Shown: piece by piece, positions 21,520-32,084 of the stretch
Layout: the number at the start of each line of letters is the position of its first letter
Numbering within the stretch: position 1 is the first letter of the stretch
Source: Cytidiella melzeri
Lineage: Eukaryota; Basidiomycota; Agaricomycetes; Polyporales; Irpicaceae
Assembly: GCA_022592445.1 (NCBI GenBank)
Contig: JABYQR010000330.1
Coordinates: 1 to 48,119, forward strand
Direction of reading: 5' to 3'
DNA: 48,119 nt
Program-made: the position numbers and the translations under genes
Notes under the pieces: model-generated
The model's database searches: none
The model's input: only the letters and a program-made list of their open reading frames with translations
What the model was told of the DNA's origin: nothing

Positions 21520-21834
21520 ACAGGGTAAGAAGTCCGGCGTGGAACACGGGGTGAATCTTCCAGTCCAATGGTAATTGGAGCTTGTAGGTGATTGGGCCCA
21601 GTACTTTGGTTATTCCAAATGGTCCCTGCCATTTGGGCGCTAGTTTAGCTGAGGGTCTTGTGGTAGTGATGTCCTTTCCATCCAGCCAGACTTTCTGACC
21701 CACAATGTATGGCTGAAACCCTCTTTTTTGCGTGACTTGAGGACTGCTTCTGCTGCCATGCAGCTGCTGGCATGTAGTTCATCTTGTATCTGAACCATCT
21801 GATGGATTCGCTTGGTGACAGAGGGAATGTTGGA
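21520..21834 (-). pseudogene. Gypsy integrase C-terminal fragment
   Basis: The minus strand reads SVTKRIHQMVQIQDELH, an integrase-tail stretch, then QKVWLDGKDITTTRPSAKLA, PKWQGPFGITKVLGPITYKL and DWKIHPVFHAGLL, the GPF/Y module of a Ty3/Gypsy integrase. There are no stops in this piece. It is bounded by the 5' end of A3 on the left and the CTAG end of A4 on the right, so both Helitron-like elements sit in, or at the edge of, one Gypsy copy. Confidence 0.85.
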
Positions 21835-22130
21835 CTAGTGTTAGCAAGGCCAGCCAGCAGCAAGTACAATCATTGAAGGTTGAATGAAATATCACTTTTT
21901 GAGCCAGATTTGGAAGTTACAATTCCTGAAGAATGAAGAAGAATCGTTCCAGTTTGCGCCAGCGCATTGATGCTTTTTCAGATGTGACCTTTTTGTCCCC
22001 CAAACTGTGGGAATTTGATGGGGTAATACATGCGGTAATAAATTTTGTAACAGTGTGGTGTAATGATTTGATGGTGTTTCATTTGCTTTGTTATTCACTC
22101 TACAAATGCGTGTGATGAGCTGAATCTCCC
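21835..22130. mobile_element. Fold-back derivative of the Helitron-like family (A4)
   Basis: A 3' end (minus strand CTGGCCTTGCTAACACTAG, at 21835) is followed after about 80 bases by the 5' end of the same family in opposite orientation, starting at 21918 (TACAATTCCTGAAGAATGAA). The 5' part encodes MKKNRSSLRQRIDAFSDVTF on the plus strand before losing similarity near 22040. The interior array is missing. Confidence 0.65.
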
Positions 22131-22213
22131 ATCAAAAATCTGTTTTTGTTTTTTGTATTGAACACATGTACATGAATAGACACAAATTTTATATCATCAG
22201 ATAGTCCTGCCCT

Positions 22214-22471
22214 TCAGCAACACACAGAGATAAAAATCTTCTTGGATGAGCCCAACGTTGGGGATATACAGTCAATATACTGATAAAAGTTGCTCAGACT
22301 CCGTTTGGAACCCCGCTGATCTTTTTCTTGCAGGTTATCAGATGATTTTTGGCTATCCGGTTTGTACCAATCACATAGTTTGCAAGCGGCTGCCGCTGCA
22401 TCGGGCCAATTTCCCCTCTTACTGACGGCAAAACCTGTAATAGTCAGCGGGTGAAGCTCTGCCAACTTCAC
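22214..22471 (-). CDS. Unknown minus-strand coding fragment
   Basis: The translation KLAELHPLTITGFAVSKRGN and WPDAAAAACKLCDWYKPDSQ looks protein-like, but the family is not recognised. The frame ends at 22214. A minus-strand GT-AG intron could link it to coding sequence near 22823-23131, since both are on the same strand, but this was not resolved. Confidence 0.35.
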   Translation of the reverse strand: MKLAELHPLTITGFAVSKRGNWPDAAAAACKLCDWYKPDSQKSSDNLQEKDQRGSKRSLSNFYQYIDCISPTLGSSKKIFISVCC

Positions 22472-22822
22472 CCCAGAGATAAACCTGATTTAGAGAATTC
22501 AGACCTGCCAAATGTTCCAACCCTGTGAAATGTGCATTTGTCAACCACTCTGCAATTTCAAGTACACTTGGTTGGCTTGCAGGCTATCTTCTTGTGTTGC
22601 ATGCATGACTCAGTGGTTAATTACTCAGTGGCTGTATTTTTGACACATCTAGATGGCTGACCTAGAAAGTCTTCGCATTTGCAGTGAAACACATGCTATA
22701 GCCAGCAATGTATGTGCAGTTGTGGTAAATTCTACTTCATTTTGGTCTAAAGCATAGTATTTGGATGCTAGTTTGTAATCTGCTGTGTACAGTTATGAAC
22801 AACAGTATCTATGTGTATTCTG

Positions 22823-23131
22823 TTAATTATCTCTAAATACAGCATCTGCTGAGAAGGTCTCAATATTAGTGAGGAAAGCATTTGCAGCTGATTTAGTTTG
22901 TTGCAGCCGTGACTTCCATTCACGGTTGGACACCAGGGTTACTGTTCCTTCAACAATGTCCTTTAATCGTTTCTGAAACCAGTCCTCTGCCTCCTCAGAC
23001 GCACCAAGTATGTCCCCAATTATGCAACTGACACGGTGCTCCAACGTTGTGACTTCGTAATTTGATCGACTTCTGCACCTCGTGAGTTTGTATGGGTTCG
23101 TGGTTTTGAGGTCATACGATATTGCCAACAA
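22823..23131 (-). CDS. Unknown minus-strand coding fragment, possibly the same gene
   Basis: The frame reads NYEVTTLEHRVSCIIGDILG, then ASEEAEDWFQKRLKDIVEGT and NREWKSRLQQTKSAANAFLT. It is helix-rich and charged in the manner of a coiled-coil or structural domain. No family is recognised. Its 5' part overlaps a 147-bp duplication (see 23038-23180). Confidence 0.35.
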   Translation of the reverse strand: MLAISYDLKTTNPYKLTRCRSRSNYEVTTLEHRVSCIIGDILGASEEAEDWFQKRLKDIVEGTVTLVSNREWKSRLQQTKSAANAFLTNIETFSADAVFRDN

Positions 23132-23180
23132 CAGGGTAAACTACCCCGTCGTTGAGATACGGTGAGAGAGGTGGTGAAGG
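23038..23180. repeat. Direct duplication of about 145 bp, first copy
   Basis: This stretch recurs at about 23441-23588 in the same orientation. Shared blocks are TTGTGACTTCGTAATT, ATCACCAACAACAGGGTAA (ATTGCC in the first copy) and CGTTGAGATA(C/T)GGTGA. The copies are roughly 403-408 bp apart and about 85-90 percent alike by eye. Confidence 0.75.
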
Positions 23181-23440
23181 TGGGCGAGTCTTGTCCCTGG
23201 TAATCTAATGCAACGCCACACACTGATTGTGCACACACCTTCTTCGCACTGCATGCAAATGCTCAGCACTTGTTGATATATCGAACGGCAAACGGTCCAC
23301 TCACCTTGATGCAAGCAGTACAAGCCTTTATAACGAAGATTGCTGGCCAATTCCCTTAGATGCTGTGGTCTGCGTGAGTGTTTGTTATGTGAGTACACTT
23401 TGTAAGTCAGACACACCAAGTAAGCCCAACACGGTCCTCC

Positions 23441-23588
23441 AACATTGTGACTTCGTAATTCGATCAACTTCTGCACCTTGTGATTTGTCTGGGTTTGCGG
23501 TGTCGAGGTCGTACGATATCACCAACAACAGGGTAAACTACCCTGTCGTTGAGATATGGTGAAAGAGGTGGCGAAGTCAGGCGAGGAG
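23441..23588. repeat. Direct duplication of about 145 bp, second copy
   Basis: Partner of the copy at 23038-23180. A further 35-bp direct repeat (GTCCGGTGTTAAGG and TAGGCGCCATCAGT) occurs downstream at about 23658 and 23750, so this interval has suffered several small duplications. Confidence 0.75.
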
Positions 23589-23789
23589 AAGTTCACAGTG
23601 AGATACCGCAAGTCAATCAGCATGCTGATCCGATTGCTTAAAAGGTCGGCCCGCGCTTGCAGTCCGGTGTTAAGGTTAGGCGCCATCAGTCGACTCCTGG
23701 TTCTTGCGTGCTCTCTCCCCCTCCAGCACCCAAATTCTGGCCCAGGCTTGCGGTCCGGTGTTAAGGGTAGGCGCCATCAGTGAAGCTTC

Positions 23790-24968
23790 AACTTGTTGTT
23801 CTTGCCCTCTCACTCGCTCTCTCCAGCCCCTGCATTCTTGGTCTTGGTCTTGCTCTCTCTCTCTCGCTCTCCCACCTCTCCACGGTTTATGTTGCACGAG
23901 AGGGTAGTGTACCCTCTTGTGTAATGTACCACGTTCATCCTTTTCTGTCTCACCCTCTCTTCTGTGTGCACCTCAACACAGATGAACTGCGCGACAAATT
24001 CCTCACCACTCACATTCCCTCTCAGCCGCTCACTGCACGCTAATATCACCTACAACGACAAATTTGCCGCTATCTTCTCTGCCATTGGCCTGTTCTGCCA
24101 ACCACAATCGCTCGATCTGATGAAACCCGATCCGAGCATGACGTGGGAGCGAGTACAATTGTGTCGTTCTCGAGTTGTATTGTTCTAGAGTGCGGTTGGC
24201 ATGCACAGCGTGTGCCGGAGTCTTGGGGTTGAGGAAGAAGACTACAGAGGGAAAAGGTGCATGTTGTTTTGCAAGACAACATACAGCTGATGGCGATTTG
24301 CTATGAGGTCAACAACGGAGTGTGCACTCTCGACGTGTCCGTCATCAGCCAGTCTTTTGTGAGGCAGGATGGAGCTGGAGAGTTTGGAAAATGACTTGCG
24401 GGCGTTTCCGGCAGAGTGCTGCACTTGTAGAGTATGCGAGTTGTGTTTATAAACCAGCAATCAAGTTACTCTGGCTGCAAAACGTAGTCGTACGTACCCT
24501 TGCGATTGGTTTGATATATATATATATATCATCCAGTTTTCCCTCTACGCTACAAATTTGTTGCTTGATATCAATACAATCTCCATTCATCCCATTACCC
24601 GAGACATTGTCATCAGGCTGCAATTAGCCGTCCTCCAATTGAGAGTCTTGCTCACGCCTGAGGGTGTGTCAAACCTGCAAGCATGTTGATCTATGTCGAC
24701 GTCGGTGATTACTTCTCCAGGTGGCCGCACACCATTCACTGACTTACCTAGCAGCCCCTTTGTCCCTGTCCTCGTCTCGAGGTGCACCAATTTCTTCAAC
24801 CTCCTCTGACTCTTTGTTTCCCTCCTCACCATCGCCGTCAATCTTGTTTTGCTTGACTTCCTCCTCAATTCCTTGCGTTTCCGGAAATGGATCCATTGCA
24901 ATGTCGGCGAGGGCGACTAGTAGATGGGTGGTGCTGCAAAGAGCAGCTAAGCGCGGTAAGTTGGTATA
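23790..24968. other. Unassigned interval upstream of the hairpin
   Basis: About 1.2 kb of mixed pyrimidine-rich sequence with a short (AT)n run at 24513-24530. Several short open frames exist on both strands and none is recognisable. The P-loop exon expected for the downstream G-alpha gene was looked for here and not found. Confidence 0.4.
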
Positions 24969-25110
24969 TCCTCATGCGCCACAAAGCGTAACTCGGTGCT
25001 AACAGGCAAGAACTTACGTCCTCTTTTGAACAAGACGCGCGTTTCTTGTTCAAAAGAGGATGTAAGCTCTTGCCTGTCAGCACCAAGTTACGCTTTGTAG
25101 CGCATGAGGA
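24969..25110. repeat. Near-perfect inverted repeat, 67-bp arms, 8-bp loop
   Basis: The left arm (24969-25035) begins TCCTCATGCGC and ends TTTTGAACAAGA. The right arm (25044-25110) is its reverse complement with only a few mismatches. The loop is CGCGCGTT. Transcribed RNA would fold into a long hairpin. No flanking target duplication was seen, so a MITE is possible but unproven. An inverted duplication arising at a replication fork is the other explanation. Confidence 0.85.
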
Positions 25111-25434
25111 CATTGCTCCCTCTGTGTTCCTCCCGCCTCTCACCTCCATACGCTTGACCGCTCTCACCCCTATATTGTTGCACACATCAATCCTCAAGGT
25201 CGGCTTTGCACTTGGTCTTGAAATGACAGAACCGGTGAGTACATGTTCGTTCCTATTGTTCTATACACGCAGGGGTATTTGTTCGTACAATGCGGCATTT
25301 GGTTTTTTTTATAAGTTCACTTTGACTTCACATGTGGTGGACCGACCCCCTTCACACTTCCCTTCCCTGTCCTCGGCGCTCTTGCTCTTGCCCCCAACCG
25401 CCATCCTCTCTCTCTCCCCCCGCTGCTCAGATAC

Positions 25435-26674
25435 CCAGCACATACACAAACATCATGGTAACAACCTCACACACGGTCTCAAGTACCTCCTTGACGCCAT
25501 GGTCGACATGAACTTGGAAGTTTCGGACAACAACCTGCAGTACATTGAGTTGATCGAGGAGGCGCAGGATATTCGAGACGGACAGCCGTTCCCAGAGGAG
25601 TACCTAGAACCTCGACGGCGGGTGTGGGAAGACCCAAGCATGCAAAAGTGCTGGGAACGAGGGAACGAGGCCGCTTTTCCAGACAAGTATGTATCATATC
25701 GTGCCTCTATGCTGGCGAGTACATGTATTGACGTTGTTTCTTTCATAGCTTGAGCTATTCTTTTGGTGATCTCGATTGACTGTTCGATCAGCTCTATGTG
25801 CCGATCGAGCAAGATATTGTCCACACCCGTGCACGGACAATAGGCATCACAGAGACGGTCTTCAACTTACGAGAAAACGAGATGCTCATGGTCGACGTTG
25901 GCGGGCAGAAGAGTGAGCGGCGGAAGTGGATCCACTGCTTCCAGGATGTGACGAGTATTCTGTTTTTGGTCAGCTTGAGCAGGTACGATCAATGTCTGAT
26001 TGAGGACAAGGACGCGGTGAGTGCCCGAACTTGTTCGGCTCGTCTTGCCGTCAGCTGATTAATCGGTACCTACAGAACCAAATGCAAGACACAATGACCA
26101 TCTGGGACTCAATATGCCATTCACAGTGGTTTAAACAGACATCGATTGTATTTATATTCCGTGCATTCCTGACTATTAGGTTGCTGAACTGTTTGCTTCT
26201 TCAACAGATTTTGTTCCTCAATAAGGACGATCTGTTCCAGAAAAAAATACCACATTCCGACATCAAGAACTTCTTCCCTGTACGTCGCAGACGTGGGGAG
26301 GCATGCGCTCCTGGGAGACAGAGTGACTGACTCGTGTGTGCTCTTCACAGGACTTTGACGGTAAGGCAAATGACATTTGCACTGGTTGTGATTACTTTAG
26401 GAAACATTTCGCAAGACTTGTGCAAAAAGCAAATCAGAAGGAGCGTGAGATATACATTCAGTGCGTCTGTTCTCTGACCTGAGGTGTCCAATGTTCCGCG
26501 ACCGCCGCTCATATCAATGGCTGCGGTCCGCTCTACTGACATATTCTTCCAAAGCATCACCACCGCCACAGACACTGCCATGCTTTGAGTGGTCATGGCT
26601 GCAGTTGAAGGTATGTGTGAATCAGAGATGCCCTGTCTGACGAAATTTGACCATGTTTCATCCACAGAGTGAGT
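25435..26674 (+). pseudogene. Heterotrimeric G-protein alpha subunit pseudogene
   Basis: Exons are joined by GT-AG introns and give the helical domain (LEVSDNNLQYIELIEEAQDI), switch I ([12 protein letters not shown]), switch II ([20 protein letters not shown]), NKDDLF (NKxD) and ATDTAM at the TCAT position. Missing are the N-terminus with the GxGESGKS P-loop and the C-terminal receptor-contact helix: the last exon ends VMAAVEE then TGA. Two further in-frame TGA codons, 25777-25779 (FGDLD*LF) and 26586-26588 (TAML*VVM), sit where the family has Arg. Without a P-loop it could not bind GTP. Functional members transmit pheromone or nutrient receptor signals at the plasma membrane. Confidence 0.9.
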
Positions 26675-28139
26675 CTTTCCATTTCTTTTGCCCCGCTTCC
26701 ACCCCATTGGTTTTCGTCTTGCTTGTGCCGCAACACCCCACACTCAACATTTGCAATTCTGTCACATCCTCAACCCTCAGCATTGTCCTTTGTCAAAGTC
26801 TCGAGGATGCCGCTTTGATATAGTGTTATATCATTCCGGGCTACGGTCAGCACGAAGGCCATTCAACTCAGCAATCCTTGGTCGTACATTATTACATATA
26901 TGCATTGTTGCGTCACCTTCATTTCTTCTTCGCATTCGCTGTCGCAGGTTTATCATTCTTTTGAACCTTATGGAATTACTGTTCGTGTAATCATTTTTTC
27001 TTTCCTCTCATTCTTATCATCTTGCACTCTCGGTTGGTGTAATTGTTTGATCATGCGAAACTCATTGTCTCTTTTCGTGACGCGCCGCCTCCGCCTCCTC
27101 ACCCTCACCCCTGCCGATTCCTGGCATCAATGCAATGTTTAAAAAACCCCAACTCCCGATCCTCGCACAAAAAAAACTCTAATCCCAAACTGTTGCCATC
27201 TGATCTCCAGTACCCTCATTAGTAAAAATGTAAGTCACAGGCCATATACACGTCCGAGAACCTTGGCGCGATTTTGTGAGGAGGTTTTCAGGGCTTTTCT
27301 TGTTTTCTTTTGTCACAAGATCTACATACAACGTGCTGACTACTTTATTGTTCCCCCTGTTTTATATCTTATCCAGATTCGCGAGGTCATGCTGTGACGC
27401 AAGGCGGGTGCTGTGTTGCCTGACAGACCCAAAACGACCCAGTTTTGGGAGCCCAACAGTGAAGCACCGACGCTGTGTGTTATCGCCCGTACCGGCTCCA
27501 AGAGGTAACTATGGTCAAGCGACCCGCTCGTCCTCCACCCCCAAGACCCGAAAACAAAAACGAACAACATACCCATGGACCTCGTCGCTTGCTGTGTCTG
27601 CCATGTAATCCTCTCTGTCTTTGTTACTGATCCCTGTTGTTGTCTTACCGTCCACGCCACCTACCCACATCCCGCATCTCGTCACTTGTGCCTCTTCTGT
27701 TTTGATTTTATTTCTCGCTCGCTCATCGTTTGTAGAAAACCTCAGCTGAGGTTGTACGAGCTATAATCTCCCTCTCCTGTCTCTCTCTCGTCAAACGAAC
27801 TCCTTTGTTTTTTTCACGGATTAAACCCACTCACTGACGCTTTTTTCTTTATGTCCTTGCGCTCCCTGGATTTATTGTTTGTTTTATGTATGCATCTGGT
27901 GTTGTAGCATCAGCGGTAGAGCGGATTCAACCGTCTCGTGCATAACTCGTTAACGCACATCCCACAGATTCACCACCTCCAGGCAAAATTGTCTCTTCGA
28001 CTTCAGACACGTTTGACGTGTTATACCCATAATATATACCTATCTCTCACCTGTCGTGCATACTACCTTATATTATTGGCAGTCAGCCTAGCAAGTCGCT
28101 TTGCCACGGCGTTCCACAGAGCCCTCAGGCTCCCAGAAG
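26675..28139. other. Unassigned interval, possible degraded genes
   Basis: About 1.5 kb of T/C-rich sequence resembling intergenic and promoter DNA. At 27226 an ATG is followed at once by a GTAAGT-like donor, and at about 27377 a CAG acceptor precedes ATTCGCGAGGTCATG. This could be the start of a split gene, but the following frame stops quickly. Nothing else was recognised. Confidence 0.35.
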
Positions 28140-29654
28140 ATGACTAGCGTGTATTTGGGTGGTAAGCGGGTTCTTCCAACGAGTACGCCATACCATTAAC
28201 AAGTATTTAGGTGTTCCTGCCGGCATATCTGAAAGAGAGCTGCGCGGTGTGAGTTTGAGTCGCTTTCGTGCTTACTGTACCTTGACCTGCATCCTGTCCA
28301 GCACCTCGAGATTTACGGACGCGTCAATGCGCTCAGTATGCAGAAAGGTGCCGTTGTAGATGTGTTTCTAGGTTCCATCACTCCTTTACTTATTTGAGCA
28401 TGTTCCTGCTATACACCTGCAGGTTACGCCTTCGTTGAGTACAACTCTGAAGTGGTAAGTGGCTCTTGGCATTGCATATATGCGCTCTTACTGATGTATT
28501 CCGCCTTCTAGGATGCGAAGGTGATTGCCTCTCTCCCACGAGATACCAATAAAAGCATCTCACATCATGTAGGACGTTGTAGCAAATTTTGCAAATAAGC
28601 CACTCATGGGTTACGGTATGCTCGTCGAGCTATATCTCACTTGTCTTGGCGATAGACATTGCATCACCAGATATCAAAGTACAACTCTCTAAGAAACCTC
28701 GCCGCCAAACCATCCCAGCCTCAACCCCTAGCCCCAAGGCAGACCAGTAAGATCATCTGCATTTTGTCCTATACTAATAGCCCTCACAATATATCTACTA
28801 CCCAGTAATCCGGGGAGGTCAGAAAATTCCCGTGTGAGGTACCCAGTAGTGATCTATAACCTCGACCCTCGGACCTGCTGGCAGGTCTGTCATGCTGAGG
28901 CAGAACACTTATTGCACATGACTGAGAAGCCCTCTTTCACAGGAATTGAAGGACTTCGGACGACTTGCTGGTGGAAAAGTAGTGTTTTGTGATATAGACC
29001 AGAAGGATCTGACTCGCGGGTGAGTGATCATTCCGCTTCTATTTACTTTCCTAGTGACAACCAGTCCGTAGCTATGTCGAATTTCACACCCAAGAGGACG
29101 CTGATAGGCTGGTTTTGGAAGGAGAGGGCAAAGAGCTACTAGGACGTCAAGTTTCCCTGTCTCCCCGTGGTCGTCAGATACTTAAGCTGGAGCACGGCCC
29201 GCGTTCTCGATCTCCCACATCAAGGCTTGGACAACGGTATTCGTTGACCTCAGGCTCGATATACTCCTTCAGTGGACGTTTATGATCTCAATCCTGCTCC
29301 CCTATACCACCCCGCCGTCATGGCTTTGATTATGCTCCTCGCAGCCCGAGTTGCTCAGCTATGCTTCTCCCTTCCACCAGCCGCTACGACGACGAACAAC
29401 AGTACCGTGATAGCGACTGGTGCGGCTATCCTCAGGCTCGTGAATCATACTATCGGTCTCCACCATGTGTACTTGAGCGTGAGCACCCAGGACAGGATCA
29501 TGTCGTGAGAGCTGGAGGTGCAAGGCTCAATGCACACCATTCTCTACCGGACGCCTATATCGATGTATGTGATGAACAGCGTACACATATGGACAGGATG
29601 GAAGTGCAGTGGATGCAATATAATAGTGCACTTCCCGGCGACCCATTCTATTAG
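28140..29654 (+). CDS. SR/Npl3-type splicing factor with two RRMs, stop in the RS tail
   Basis: Eight or more exons splice in frame from ATG 28140. RRM1 reads SVYLGGVPAGISERELRG, IYGRVNALSMQKGYAFVEYN and DVVANFANKPLMGYDIA. RRM2 reads RYPVVIYNLDPRTCWQELKD, FGRLAGGKVVFCDIDQKD and YVEFHTQEDADRLVLEG. A basic tail with RSRSPTSR follows. This is the layout of fungal shuttling mRNA-binding proteins (Npl3, Srp1/Srp2) acting in splicing and mRNA export. All splice sites are good GT-AG. A TGA at 29283-29285 interrupts the tail, yet the same frame stays open with Tyr/Arg/Ser-rich sequence to TAG at 29652-29654. The stop is thus probably a recent CGA to TGA change. The protein may still work without its tail. 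Confidence 0.8.
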
Positions 29655-30010
29655 GCGCAGGCGCAATGAATTACTGTCCTGATTGCAACCCTCAAGCAAA
29701 ACAGATTCTTCTCTTTTCCATGCAAATTTGTTCCCTTCCATTGCATGCCAATCTTTGCTCTCCCCATCCTACTGTATTTACTAGCCCCGGAACACGCTTT
29801 CTCTCGCTCTTCTCTGCCCATCGTCCCTTTCTGATAATTCCGCATAGCTCGTCATGTATCATTACCAGTGGATTAGATTTTCACTATAATCATCGGACCG
29901 TAGCACAGTCGCAGTATATTATACGGTTTCATCAGACAATTGAGTTACTCAGTCAAGCATCCGTTTACCATTGCACCAATGAGGACTTGACTGCAACCTG
30001 TATTGATTCC
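29655..30010. other. Intergenic region between convergent genes
   Basis: It should hold the 3' ends of the SR-type gene (plus) and the acyltransferase gene (minus). No gene or repeat is seen. Confidence 0.5.
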
Positions 30011-32068
30011 TTACTTTTTCTTCCCTTTATAGAACTCCATGAAGGCCGCTTTTTCCTCCCAGCCCATGCCCACTCGCTTCATCTTACCGAGCTGCTTGAT
30101 GAGTGCAGCGCAGCACTCCGAGAGGATGTCGTCGCTCCTCATTCCAGAGGCAAAATCACTGGCCATGAACATTGCCAAGCTTGGGGATTCCGAAGGTGCG
30201 AGTAAACGGATGGACATTGTGAGCGGTACGAGTGTTAAAACTATATAATATAATATGATATGATATGTAGTTTCCCACGCCTTATTACAGGGACGCTTTA
30301 AGGTAGCAGAGTTCCCACAGTCTTGATATGGGAATTATGCAGCCATATATGGAAACTCAAGTAGTAACCATCACATTAGCTGAGATGTACAGATATGGGT
30401 TGTAGTAGTACTATACATATATGTACGCCTGTGTTCTAGTAGCATAGGAAATGACATGGAAAGCACGTAGTACAACTCCAGAGGATGCCTAAAGCATACA
30501 TCTGAGGACAAGTACTAGCATGAGTCATTTACTCATTATGTACGCCTCTGGTACAAGTGCTGAGCCTAGTCACACAATGAGTCATGCACTCATAGCATGA
30601 GTCATGCATGAGTCATACACTTAGTAATACAGTAGAATAGCTGAAGTAGACATGTATAGTAGTCGCTTACATAAGTAGATACAGACATGTATATAAGCAG
30701 AGCTGCTGAAGCAGCAAGAAAAATAAGACTCATCTTCGAAGCTTAACAGCCTCTACCCCTCGCACACATATTCCACTTTGTTAACGAGGCCCGTTGTTAG
30801 CTTGAACACGTGAGCAAGTGGGTTCAAAGTAGACAAGGCAATAGAGTGTGACAGAGCTGGAGAAAGGTTGGTAGGTGAGTTGTATCTACGTTCAACAATT
30901 AGAGAGGTCTTTGTGGGGATAGAAGGATAGCAGTAACGGTGCGGCTTACCGAACGCACATGACGAAGACTTGAAACCGCTGGACTGGGACTGGAACGCCA
31001 GCAAAGACGTCTGAAAATCGGAGCAGCCCTCGACCATTGCTTGTGGTACACTCGGGGAATACGACAACAGGTCTGTCGGCCTTGCTTCGGATTTCATCAA
31101 GGGATGTGCATGTCGCATATTCATTGGGAGCCGTAGGAGTACGTCCCGTAGCTGATATCATTGATGTCATATTTATCTCCCAGAAACCGAGGATTTTGGA
31201 ACACGGGGTAGATGCGCGGGTCGAGGGCGATGAGATTGCAGCGGAGCCTGTTCCTGTACGCCGACCTGGGGTCACTGCAATAGGATCCGATTGACGTGAA
31301 GCTGTGCCTTTGGTGTTGGCGGGTTCGCACACAGGAAGCACATAGATGGGGTCAAATCTGATGCGTTCATGTAAGAGTTCACCTTTCGAGAAAAAAGAGC
31401 ATTGAGGGTTTACCGAAAGGCAAGCCATAGCAGCTCTATCCAAGAAGCCCAGTTGGAGACGATGATGTCTCCTGCTTTGGGCTGCCAGCTTTCAGTACCT
31501 TTGAAATTACGTCCTAGAGCATGACATGTAGAAATCAGCAGGAATCAACTGTGCAAAACAAGTTCAGTGACTTACCTTTTTTTGCGAGTGACAACCTCGA
31601 CTGGCATCCACCATAGGCCCAGAAGTAGCAGGACCAGATGCGATAACAGCGCGGTAAACGCATACGACAACAATTGATGCAGTGGGGCAACTGGAACCTA
31701 TTTTGAAGAGGAAGTTCAGGAGATGTGAAGAGCAGCATTGCGTGCAAAACGGACCACAACAGTCAAAATACCTTTCACTACGATTGCATAGAGTAGAGCT
31801 AGGACTGCGATACTAGCAGTCCGTATCAGCGCTGCGAGGCATCCTAGAGGCAAGAACACACTCGCGAGTGCATCGGACCCCAGCTCAGGAACTGGAGTCA
31901 AAAATGGCTGGCAGAAGCACTTGAGTCCAGCACACATGCACATCCATGTGTACCTACAAACTCACTTGGATACCCGTCCCAGGATCCTGTTAGATGACTC
32001 GGTCAGAAAATTGTGATTTGTTACATGAAGGTTAAAGAACACACCCGGAATGCAGAGAACTTTTCCAT
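30011..32068 (-). pseudogene. VPS66/LOA1-type lysophosphatidate acyltransferase, split by a solo LTR
   Basis: Exons on the minus strand run from ATG at 32068: MEKFSAFR, DPGTGIQ, then PFLTPVPELGSDALASVFL. Hydrophobic segments follow (LAALIRTASIAVLALLYAIV, LLSYAFTALLSHLVLLLLGL) before KAGDIIVSNWASWIELLWLA, RFDPIYVLPV and VVFPECTTSNGRGLLRF. The tail is LGKMKRVGMGWEEKAAFMEF. The acyltransferase motif expected as FPEGT reads FPECT. The last exon is split at 30232/30784 by a 551-bp LTR with duplicated ACGAG. Reading into the LTR adds about ten residues before a stop. Family members acylate lysophosphatidic acid at the ER and lipid droplets. Apart from the insertion and the FPECT change the gene looks intact. 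Confidence 0.8.
30233..30783 (+). mobile_element. Solo LTR (family G), 551 bp, TSD ACGAG
   Basis: Begins TGTTAAAACTATATAATA and ends CCACTTTGTTA, flanked by ACGAG at 30228-30232 and 30784-30788. Removing the element with one ACGAG restores the acyltransferase reading frame. A GTATATAAGC promoter box lies at about 30690-30699. A second copy is at 44657-45190. The end TTA rather than CA is unusual for an LTR; the perfect duplication shows the borders are right. Confidence 0.85.
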
Positions 32069-32084
32069 CGCTGGACGACGTAGG

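Noticed and set aside
24370..24396. A plus-strand peptide DGAGEFGK that resembles the G-alpha P-loop GAGESGKS
   Set aside because: The flanking residues do not match the family, a stop follows at once, and no splice path leads to the downstream exons. Treated as chance.
27226..27480. Possible tubulin-like start (ATG, intron, then Arg-Glu-Val-Met)
   Set aside because: The next codons do not follow any tubulin and a stop comes within seven codons. Evidence is too weak.
27900..27985. tRNA-like D-arm sequence AGCGGTAGAGCG
   Set aside because: No matching anticodon arm or T-arm box follows, and the acceptor stem does not pair convincingly.
25435..29654. Recoding of TGA as an amino acid, as an explanation for the many in-frame TGA codons
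   Set aside because: Genes with TGA also carry frameshifts, truncations and lost catalytic residues. Ordinary decay by CpG transition explains them better.
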